Shown piece by piece: positions 1-5,027 of a stretch of 6,162 bases of DNA. Made by a program: the position numbers and the translations under genes. The stretch lies in the NCBI GenBank assembly GCA_036380435.1, contig DASVES010000206.1, positions 1-6,162 on the forward strand, written 5' to 3'. The notes beneath the pieces are model-generated. The model did no database searches. It was given only the letters and a program-made list of their open reading frames with translations, and had not been told where the DNA came from. Source of the DNA: DASQDT01 sp036380435. GTDB taxonomy: Bacteria; Acidobacteriota; Blastocatellia; Pyrinomonadales; Pyrinomonadaceae. Numbering within the stretch: the first letter of the stretch is position 1; each line of letters begins with the position of its first letter.

Positions 1-375
1 GTGTGTCGCATCACTGAAGTAGACATCCCTCAGAAATCTTGTTGTCCCACTGGCTTGCCCCGACCAAGTGTTTCCGCCATTGGTTGTGACCCTGATCACT
101 CCGCCTGTCCCGACGGCGTAACCCTTCTGATTATCCGTGAACGCGACACCGAGCAGGACTGCCGATGTGCCGCTCGTTTGAGAGATCCATTCTGGAGTCG
201 TCTGGACGCTGACACGACTGCTGACGATTCCCATCCCGTGAAACGGCCCGACTGGAAGGGTGACATTCCTCGCACTTCCCCCCCGTATTCCGACCGCCAT
301 TAGCGTCAGCCCTACAAGGCCCACAGTTAGACAGACTCTCAGCCGTAAACTTGATTTACAGAAGGTTGTTAGCAT
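1..375 (-). CDS. Secreted Ycf48-like (BNR/Asp-box type) repeat protein, C-terminus cut off by window edge
   Basis: Reading the minus strand from the ATG at 375 gives 125 codons without a stop to base 1, so only the N-terminal part is visible. Residues 1-35 look like a signal peptide: K7, R11 and R13, then a hydrophobic stretch at about 14-30, then small residues ending GGSA, a plausible cleavage site. From residue 62 comes a repeat typical of Ycf48/Hcf136-like beta-propellers: W63, QTSGTS at 66-71, GVAFTD at 76-81, GYAVGTGG at 85-92, TTNGGNTW at 97-104. A second unit starts at Q107 (QASGTT, then VYFSD). In plants and cyanobacteria the family assists photosystem II assembly. In non-photosynthetic bacteria such repeats occur in exported proteins of unknown role, which is all I would claim here. 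AAGGA lies about 11 nt upstream of the ATG. Base composition is less GC-rich than ftsY, ribD and ksgA. Confidence 0.82.
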   Translation of the reverse strand, partial: MLTTFCKSSLRLRVCLTVGLVGLTLMAVGIRGGSARNVTLPVGPFHGMGIVSSRVSVQTTPEWISQTSGTSAVLLGVAFTDNQKGYAVGTGGVIRVTTNGGNTWSGQASGTTRFLRDVYFSDATH

Positions 376-455
376 GGAAATTCCGATCCTTTTTGGTTTC
401 GGGGCGAGAAGTGGGGAGAATATGTTCTTAACGCGAGATAAAAGAACCCCGTCGT

Positions 456-478
456 TCGGCACATCGTAAACGTGCCGA
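456..478. repeat. Inverted repeat TCGGCAC-N9-GTGCCGA
   Basis: A perfect 7-bp inverted repeat with a 9-bp spacer, centred about 92 bp upstream of the ATG of the Ycf48-like gene. It could be an operator dyad or a short RNA hairpin. It lacks a following T-run, so it is not a canonical terminator. A smaller hairpin, AAGTC at 486-490 facing GACTT at 497-501, lies just upstream in the minus-strand reading direction. Confidence 0.5.
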
Positions 479-564
479 GCGCGAAAAGTCCTAAAAGACT
501 TCTGATAAAATCCTGATAGATTTCTATGAGGTGATTTAAGAAGGCGAAAGAGGCTTTAGAGCGA

Positions 565-582
565 CTTTCACTTGAGTGAAAG
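565..582. repeat. Hairpin CTTTCACT-TG-AGTGAAAG
   Basis: An 8-bp perfect inverted repeat around a TG centre; as RNA, 7 bp closed by a 4-nt loop. It is the last of three closely spaced hairpins read on the minus strand downstream of the regulator gene. Confidence 0.5.
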
Positions 583-592
583 CGAACATTGA

Positions 593-629
593 TTCACCGC
601 AGAGGCGCAATAGAACGCGCCGCGGTGAA
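593..629. repeat. Strong two-part hairpin in the regulator 3' region
   Basis: TTCACCGC (593-600) pairs with GCGGTGAA (622-629), and inside it GGCGC (604-608) pairs with GCGCC (617-621). That leaves a 3-base bulge on one side and an 8-base loop. The GC-rich 13-bp stem lies about 100-140 bp past the regulator stop. It could stabilise or end the transcript, though no U-run follows on the minus strand. Confidence 0.6.
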
Positions 630-644
630 AAGCTTTCGCTTTTC
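627..644. repeat. Hairpin GAAAAGC-TTTC-GCTTTTC
   Basis: A perfect 7-bp inverted repeat with a 4-base loop. It shares three bases with the neighbouring larger hairpin, so the two cannot both be fully paired at once. On the minus strand it is the first hairpin met after the regulator gene, and its own 3' arm ends in CTTTTC. A weak terminator role is possible but not shown. Confidence 0.5.
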
Positions 645-731
645 CGGTGTGGTTTTCTTAATTCTTCTTGACCGGGGTTGGGTCTTAGAAAAGCATAAGA
701 CAGGGGAGAGACACCGTGCTGTTCCGCAATA

Positions 732-2702
732 CTATGAACTCTGGCCGGGGTAGGATTGCTTGTTAATGAGCGCCACGAACCTCGGTTCTGATCTGACGTT
801 GTCCAGTTCAGGGTCGAGTTTTAGCAAAGCCCTTTCCGTCCAGCTCAGCGTTGACTTTCGCAACAGCTCGAACGCCCGTTCCTTTTGACCCATGGCGAAG
901 TAGATAATGGCGAGGTCGTAGTTGCTCGACTGATTGCGGCTCGGTGATCGCAAAATCTCATCTAGCAGCTTGTGAGCTTCATCTCGTCGCCCCAGCCTCG
1001 CGTATGTCAGCGCCAGATGCCTCTGAGAAGAGATCGGGTCTCGATTGGCTACCGTGGAAAACTCCGCCACGGCCTCCTCGAAACGCCCACAGTGGAGGTG
1101 TGCTAGTCCTAATTTGATGCGGCTCCCGGTTGCCTCCGGGTTGAGTTCGAGTGAACGCTCAAAGTACGGGATGGATTCCTCCCACTCACGTCTCATCATG
1201 AGCATGTACCCCAATGCTGCGTTAGTGACCGACGACATTGGGTCGAGAGCCTGAGCCAGCCGTGCCTCGCGGAGCGCCCCATCCGGATCAAGAAGTGTGA
1301 ATAAAAAGTACGCGTACCTGACACGAGCGGTAGCATAATTGGGATTGAGTGCGAGTGCTCGTCGGTATGCTTTCGACGCTCCATCCCCGTCGCCTTTATG
1401 AGACAGCAGCCCCCCCATAGCGGTGTGAGCCTCGGCAAGTGTCTCATCAAGCTCGATGGCCCTCGCGACCGCGGCTTCCGCTTTTTGCATGGCCGTCGTG
1501 GCGCCCTGCTGATCGCCTTTGAGCATCCCAAGGCTGACGTAATGACAATCGGCCAGAAGCGCATAGGCCAACGCAAAATTCCCGTCCTCACTGACGGCTC
1601 GCTGCAAGTGGTCGATAGCCTTCGGCAACGACTCACTTGATCGTTGATTCCAGAAATATAGTCCAGTCAAGTACGCCTGATAAGCCTCCGGGTCTTTGGT
1701 AATCGGCCTCGCTTCGGCTTTCCGTTGCAGGTTTAAGACTTGCAGTCTTAAATCGCCCGCTAAAAGCTCGGAGACCGAATCTTGCAGACAGAAAATATCT
1801 CGGTATTGCTCGTCAAACTTGCCGGACCAGAGCGTCTTCCCGTCTTTGAGAGTAATTAATTGAGCAGTCACCCGGACCTGGTCGCCCCAACGTTGAACCG
1901 TGCCGTCGAGGACAGCGTCAACACCCAGTTCCCGTCCTATCGAGAGCGCGTCTTTTTCCGCGCCCAGATATTTGAAAACCGAACTCGTCGGCAGCACTCT
2001 GAGTCGTTCAAATCTGGTAAGTTTGAGGATTACCGAGTCAGCCATCCCCAACCCCAGCAGTTCGGTTTCAGCCGCGCCCCCCACGGTTTTGAATGGCAAC
2101 ACCGCGACCGACTTTAAGGCCATTCCCACTTGTCTCTTTGCTGTGCGGATGCGCCACCAATAGAACATGCCGGCTGATACGGCGATGAGACAAACAAGCA
2201 CTCCTAAAGTTTGCCACTTCAAACGGGGGCGAATGTCCCGGACTGTGGGTAATCCAAAAGGCTTCACCCGCTCTTCATCCGGCGCCTCGACACCCTCCGA
2301 ATTGGCCGCATCGCTCTGAATTAGCGGCGCATCCAGACCTGACTTCATCGAGCCGGGTTCAGCGTTAATTTCGCGCACGTCGGCGACAAAGCGGTAGCCG
2401 CGCTTTGGCAGCGTTTCGATATACACCTGATCAGCCTGGCCATTGCCCAGAGCCTTCCGCAACAGCGAGATGTTCTGGGACAGGCTGCTCTCCTCAACGA
2501 AAGCATCCGGCCAGAGGGCTTCCATCAGGACGTTCTTGGTGAGGACCCGACCGTGGTTCTCGACCAGGACAAACAGGGTTTCCAATACTTTTGGCGTCAG
2601 CGCGACGACTTCATTGCCACGCAATAGCAACCGCTCGGAGCCATTGAGAACAAATGGCCCAAACGCGTAGGATGGAAACGTCTTCATCTCGAAAGCGGAC
2701 AT
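732..2702 (-). CDS. Membrane-anchored OmpR-type winged-helix regulator with TolB-N-like and TPR domains
   Basis: Predicted one-component transcription regulator of 656 residues with a CadC/ToxR-like plan. Residues 12-107 form an OmpR/PhoB-type winged helix: LTPK at 35-38, the Q76NISLLRKAL helix, and the closing wing around RGYRFV at 101-106. A charged linker leads to one membrane helix at about 164-183, which puts the DNA-binding domain in the cytoplasm. Residues about 197-325 resemble the TolB-N/FlgO-like domain (SVAVLPF at 198-204, LGLGMADSV, then DAVLDGTVQ at 262-270). From about 340 to 645 come TPR-type helical repeats, for example AEAHTAMGGLL and LNPNYATAR. I chose ATG 2702, with GGAG 4 nt upstream, over the longer GTG start at 2816, whose extra 38 residues look non-coding and Cys-rich. 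ATG 2687 is also possible. Signal and target genes are unknown; the downstream secreted-protein gene is one candidate. Confidence 0.88.
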   Translation of the reverse strand: MSAFEMKTFPSYAFGPFVLNGSERLLLRGNEVVALTPKVLETLFVLVENHGRVLTKNVLMEALWPDAFVEESSLSQNISLLRKALGNGQADQVYIETLPKRGYRFVADVREINAEPGSMKSGLDAPLIQSDAANSEGVEAPDEERVKPFGLPTVRDIRPRLKWQTLGVLVCLIAVSAGMFYWWRIRTAKRQVGMALKSVAVLPFKTVGGAAETELLGLGMADSVILKLTRFERLRVLPTSSVFKYLGAEKDALSIGRELGVDAVLDGTVQRWGDQVRVTAQLITLKDGKTLWSGKFDEQYRDIFCLQDSVSELLAGDLRLQVLNLQRKAEARPITKDPEAYQAYLTGLYFWNQRSSESLPKAIDHLQRAVSEDGNFALAYALLADCHYVSLGMLKGDQQGATTAMQKAEAAVARAIELDETLAEAHTAMGGLLSHKGDGDGASKAYRRALALNPNYATARVRYAYFLFTLLDPDGALREARLAQALDPMSSVTNAALGYMLMMRREWEESIPYFERSLELNPEATGSRIKLGLAHLHCGRFEEAVAEFSTVANRDPISSQRHLALTYARLGRRDEAHKLLDEILRSPSRNQSSNYDLAIIYFAMGQKERAFELLRKSTLSWTERALLKLDPELDNVRSEPRFVALINKQSYPGQSS

Positions 2703-2872
2703 AAAACTCCGTTTCTGCGTATCGGCGCACGTCCCTGTTGCAGAGTCGCCGCAGGGCGCGGAGGAGGCGCCGCAGACTTGAATCCACTCTACTCTCTGCG
2801 TGAACTTCGCGTCCACTTCGACTCTGTGTTGAATCCGACCTGCTTTACCCTCAACTCAATATCGATTTGGAA
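2703..2872. other. Gap between ksgA and the regulator gene
   Basis: A 170-bp gap. It holds a GC-rich degenerate stretch at about 2740-2775, with GCCGCAG twice, and a direct repeat TTGAATCC at 2778-2785 and 2829-2836. The stretch at 2837-2872, just past the ksgA stop, is AT-richer. No clear terminator for ksgA and no convincing promoter for the regulator could be read. It is also the point where base composition changes between the two gene blocks. Confidence 0.55.
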
Positions 2873-3697
2873 TTATCGCGACCCGGCTTCGAGCGCGTCG
2901 GCCAAACGGCCCCACTCTCCGAGCGCGAGCGTCTCGGCGCGGCGGCCCGGCTCGACCCCGGCCGCTGCGAGCACGGCCGAAGCCCCGCCCGCCGCCTCGA
3001 CGCGCGCGAGCAAGTCGGGCGGCGCGCCGCGCAGGTTGTTATTGATGGTCTTGCGCCGCTGCGCGAAGCCCGCGCTCACCGTCCGCCACAGCAGCTTCTC
3101 GTCTCTGACGACAACCGCCGGACTCGGCCTCATGCGCAGACGCGCCACCGTGCTCCAAACCTTCGGCACTGGCCGGAACGCGCCCGGCGGCACGTCGAAC
3201 AATCCTTCCGCCTCGCAATAGTTCTCGACCATCACCGACAGGTATCCGCGCTCGGCGTCGCCCGGCCCCGCCGTAATGCGTTCGACCACCTCGCGCTGCA
3301 ACATCAGCACCATCTCGCTCACGCACTCGCGGTGACTGATGAGACGCTGGAGGATGGCCGTCGAAATGTTGTACGGCAAATTCGCGACGACGCGCGCCCG
3401 CGCCGCCGGGGCGACCAACTCGCAGAAATCCGCGTTGAGAGCGTCGGCCTGAACGAGAGTGAAGTTGTCATGAGCGCCGAAACGACCGCGCAGGTATGCG
3501 ACGAGGTCGCGGTCGAACTCCAGCGCCACGACTCTTCCCGCGCGTTCCAGCAGCCGCTCCGTCAGCGCGCCCCTCCCCGGCCCGATCTCCACGACGGTCT
3601 CGTCCGCGCCCGGCCCGAGTGCGCGGACGATGCGCTCGGCCACCCCGCCGTCAACGAGGAAATTCTGCCCCAGCCTCTTTTTCGCCTTCGGATACAT
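2873..3697 (-). CDS. rsmA (ksgA): 16S rRNA (adenine(1518)-N6/adenine(1519)-N6)-dimethyltransferase
   Basis: Uses S-adenosylmethionine to dimethylate two adjacent adenines in the 3'-terminal helix of 16S rRNA during late 30S subunit maturation; cytoplasmic. Its 274 residues match the usual family length of about 270. Visible motifs are GQNFL at 10-14, the SAM-binding EIGPGRG at 37-43, the acidic E60/D62 pair after strand 2, ADAL at 84-87, the catalytic NLPYN at 106-110, F174/P176/P178/K179 of the F-x-P-x-PKV motif with S182, and FAQRRKTINNNL at 211-222. The ATG at 3697 sits 3 residues before the conserved KKRLGQNF, so the start is secure, although no good Shine-Dalgarno is visible. The sequence just upstream is a heptad repeat array ending 6 bp before the ATG. 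The gene lies 115 bp downstream of ribD on the same strand. Confidence 0.97.
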   Translation of the reverse strand: MYPKAKKRLGQNFLVDGGVAERIVRALGPGADETVVEIGPGRGALTERLLERAGRVVALEFDRDLVAYLRGRFGAHDNFTLVQADALNADFCELVAPAARARVVANLPYNISTAILQRLISHRECVSEMVLMLQREVVERITAGPGDAERGYLSVMVENYCEAEGLFDVPPGAFRPVPKVWSTVARLRMRPSPAVVVRDEKLLWRTVSAGFAQRRKTINNNLRGAPPDLLARVEAAGGASAVLAAAGVEPGRRAETLALGEWGRLADALEAGSR

Positions 3698-3703
3698 AAG
3701 AGC

Positions 3704-3734
3704 CGTGAATCGTCAATCGTCAATCGTCAATCGT
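3704..3734. repeat. Tandem heptad array, left arm (CGTGAAT, CGTCAAT x3, CGT)
   Basis: Four contiguous 7-bp units: one CGTGAAT (3704-3710) and three CGTCAAT (3711-3731), plus a partial CGT. It lies immediately upstream of the ksgA start codon. It is the inverted counterpart of the array at 3795-3825: aligning 3704-3733 with the reverse complement of 3795-3824 gives 26 of 30 matches. All four mismatches fall at the fourth base of each heptad. Confidence 0.9.
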
Positions 3735-3783
3735 GGTCGGCTTAACGCGGCGTGAAGGATGAATCGCAAGTTGAGTAATAAGC

Positions 3784-3799
3784 AATCGAATTTTCGATT
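3784..3799. repeat. Small palindrome AATCGAA-TT-TTCGATT
   Basis: A perfect 7-bp inverted repeat around TT, inside the loop between the two heptad arms and touching the right arm. With the lone TGAATCG at 3760-3766, it suggests decayed repeat units in the spacer. Confidence 0.55.
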
Positions 3800-3825
3800 C
3801 ACGATTCACGATTTACGATTTACGT
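3795..3825. repeat. Tandem heptad array, right arm (CGATTCA x2, CGATTTA x2, CGT), overlapping the ribD 3' end
   Basis: Four contiguous 7-bp units facing the array at 3704-3734. On the minus strand it reads as repeats of CGTAAAT and CGTGAAT. The last three ribD codons (CGT AAA TCG) and its TAA stop (3813-3815) lie inside the array, so the C-terminal RKS and the stop of RibD are repeat-derived. Confidence 0.9.
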
Positions 3826-4934
3826 CTTTTGGGGTAGCCGGTGATCTCTACGTCGCGGCCGCGGCGCACGACTTCGACGGCGTCGAGCGCGACGGCTTGA
3901 TCGACGGTGATGGCGCCGCTGCCGCCGACGGCCGACTTGGCCTCGCCCCCGCCGATGATGAGCGGGGCGACGAAGAAGCTCACCTTGTTTACCAGCCCCG
4001 CTTCGAGGAAGACGCCGGCGACGTGCGCGCCGCCTTCGATGAGGACGCCCTGCAAGGAGCGCCGGTAAAGTTGTTCGAGGACGGCCGCGGGCGCGCGCCA
4101 CCCGCCCGCGTCGCGCACGACCTCCACGCCGCGCGCTTCAAGCTCCCGCGCCTTACGCTCGTCGGCGTGCGCGGAAGTGAAGACGATGAGCGGTTCAGTT
4201 GAAGCCGTCCGGGCGAGCTTCGAGTCGGCACAGATTTGCAGGCGCTCGTCGAGGACGACGCGGACGAGCGGGCGGCGGCGCGTCAGGCCGCTGCGGTCGG
4301 TGAGCAGTGGGTCGTCCTTCACGGCCGTGCCCGCGCCGACGAGAATGGCGTCGTAGCGGTGGCGCAGCTCGTGTACGCGCGCGCGCGACTCCTCACCCGT
4401 GATCCAGCGCGCGTCGCCCGTGCGCGTGGCGATTCTCCCGTCCAGAGAACACGCGAGCTTCAGGTGGACGAACGGGCGGCCGTGTGTCATGGCGTGGACG
4501 TACTGCTCGTTGAGGAGCGCCGACTCCGCGGCCAGAACCCCGGTGACGACTTCGACCCCGGCGCGTCGCAGATGCTCGAAGCCGCGCCCCGACACGAGCG
4601 GGTTCGGGTCTTCGATTGAGGCGACCACGCGGCTGACGCCGGCCTCGATGAGCGCGCTCGTGCAAGGCGGCGTGCGCCCCGTGTGCGCGTGCGGCTCCAA
4701 CGAGACGTAAGCAGTCGCGCCCCGCGCACGGCCTCCCGCCTGTTCGAGCGCAAGCGTCTCGGCGTGCTTCAGCCCATCGTAGAGGTAGAAGCCCTCGCCG
4801 ACCACTTCGCCGTCAGCGTTTGCGACGACGCACCCCACGAGCGGACTCGGACTCACGCGCCCCTCGCCGCGCGCGGCGAGTTCCAGCGCGCGGCGCATTA
4901 GGCGCTCGTCAATCTCTGAAAGTTCAAAGTTCAA
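3813..4934 (-). CDS. ribD: Bifunctional diaminohydroxyphosphoribosylaminopyrimidine deaminase / 5-amino-6-(5-phosphoribosylamino)uracil reductase
   Basis: Carries out the second and third steps of riboflavin synthesis from GTP: zinc-dependent deamination of the pyrimidine ring, then NADPH-dependent reduction of the ribose. The 373 residues are close to the E. coli length of 367. The deaminase domain spans about 1-145, with catalytic HAE at 57-59 and the second zinc site P81-H82-A-H-T-G-R-T-P-P-C91. The usual Cys at position 82 is His, and the usual Asn and His of PNPxVG and GYH are S30 and Y50. The reductase domain spans about 152-368: K159, SLDGR at 163-167, ITGEESR at 178-184, VGAGT at 199-203, DDPLLT at 207-212, EGG at 300-302. 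The start is a TTG inside a heptad repeat, with an in-frame TGA two codons upstream. The later ATG 4898 would remove the family's conserved D-E-R-x-M entry. No Shine-Dalgarno is visible. Confidence 0.95.
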   Translation of the reverse strand: MNFELSEIDERLMRRALELAARGEGRVSPSPLVGCVVANADGEVVGEGFYLYDGLKHAETLALEQAGGRARGATAYVSLEPHAHTGRTPPCTSALIEAGVSRVVASIEDPNPLVSGRGFEHLRRAGVEVVTGVLAAESALLNEQYVHAMTHGRPFVHLKLACSLDGRIATRTGDARWITGEESRARVHELRHRYDAILVGAGTAVKDDPLLTDRSGLTRRRPLVRVVLDERLQICADSKLARTASTEPLIVFTSAHADERKARELEARGVEVVRDAGGWRAPAAVLEQLYRRSLQGVLIEGGAHVAGVFLEAGLVNKVSFFVAPLIIGGGEAKSAVGGSGAITVDQAVALDAVEVVRRGRDVEITGYPKRRKS

Positions 4935-4976
4935 AGTTCAAAGTTCAAAGTTCAAAGGCAAAGCTCAAAGTTACAA
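4922..4976. repeat. Tandem heptad array, left arm (GTTCAAA x5 plus decayed units), overlapping the ribD start
   Basis: Five exact GTTCAAA units at 4922-4956, then degenerate ones (GGCAAA, GCTCAAA at 4963-4969, GTTACAA at 4970-4976). On the minus strand the units read TTTGAAC. The ribD TTG start (4934-4932) and codons for residues 2-4, plus the first base of codon 5, are made of this repeat. Confidence 0.93.
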
Positions 4977-4997
4977 GGGCGGCTCCGACTTCTTCCC

Positions 4998-5027
4998 TTT
5001 GAACTTTGAACTTTGAACTTTGAACTT
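4998..5027. repeat. Tandem heptad array, right arm (TTTGAAC x4), starting at the ftsY stop
   Basis: Four exact TTTGAAC units at 4998-5025, followed by TT that belongs to the ftsY TAA stop. They are the exact inverse of units 4929-4956. Together 4927-4958 and 4996-5027 can form a 32-bp uninterrupted stem around a 37-nt loop. Low GC and the lack of a U-run make it unlike a standard terminator. Confidence 0.93.

Larger units (their letters stand above)
376..731. other. Non-coding gap between regulator and secreted-protein gene
   Basis: This 356-bp gap lies downstream of the regulator stop and upstream of the Ycf48-like start, both on the minus strand. I find no convincing gene on either strand. 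It is more AT-rich than the surrounding genes and holds several inverted repeats, listed separately. It must contain the 3' end of the regulator transcript and probably the promoter of the Ycf48-like gene, but I could not identify a confident -35/-10 pair or a hairpin followed by a U-run. Confidence 0.7.

Noticed and set aside
1..303. Plus-strand open frame at the left edge
   Set aside because: It is the shadow of the minus-strand Ycf48-like gene; its translation has no recognisable composition or domain.
1196..1636. Second minus-strand frame inside the regulator gene
   Set aside because: It is a frame-shifted shadow of the TPR region. The main frame is unbroken across it and keeps the TPR pattern.
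2703..2816. 38-residue N-terminal extension of the regulator from GTG 2816
   Set aside because: The extension is Cys-rich and low in predicted structure, precedes a winged-helix domain that normally starts near the N-terminus, and lacks a good ribosome site. ATG 2702 has GGAG just upstream.
2867..3745. Long plus-strand open frame opposite ksgA (292 codons)
   Set aside because: ksgA on the other strand has every family motif. Long antisense frames are expected in GC-rich coding DNA, and this one reads as Arg/His-rich nonsense.
3698..3812. Miniature inverted-repeat transposable element
   Set aside because: The inverted parts are pure heptad runs without target-site duplication or transposase-like ends, and the two gaps share layout but not sequence.
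4935..5025. FMN riboswitch upstream of ribD
   Set aside because: The 91-bp gap is almost wholly heptad repeat. It is shorter than the FMN aptamer and shows none of its conserved core.
4922..5027. CRISPR array
   Set aside because: Units are 7 bp, directly abutting, without unique spacers, and arranged as facing arms; no cas genes are near.
4927..5027. Intrinsic terminator for ftsY
   Set aside because: The stem is AT-rich (about 2 GC pairs in 7) with a 37-nt loop and no U-run after it. A role in transcription cannot be excluded, but it is not the standard type.
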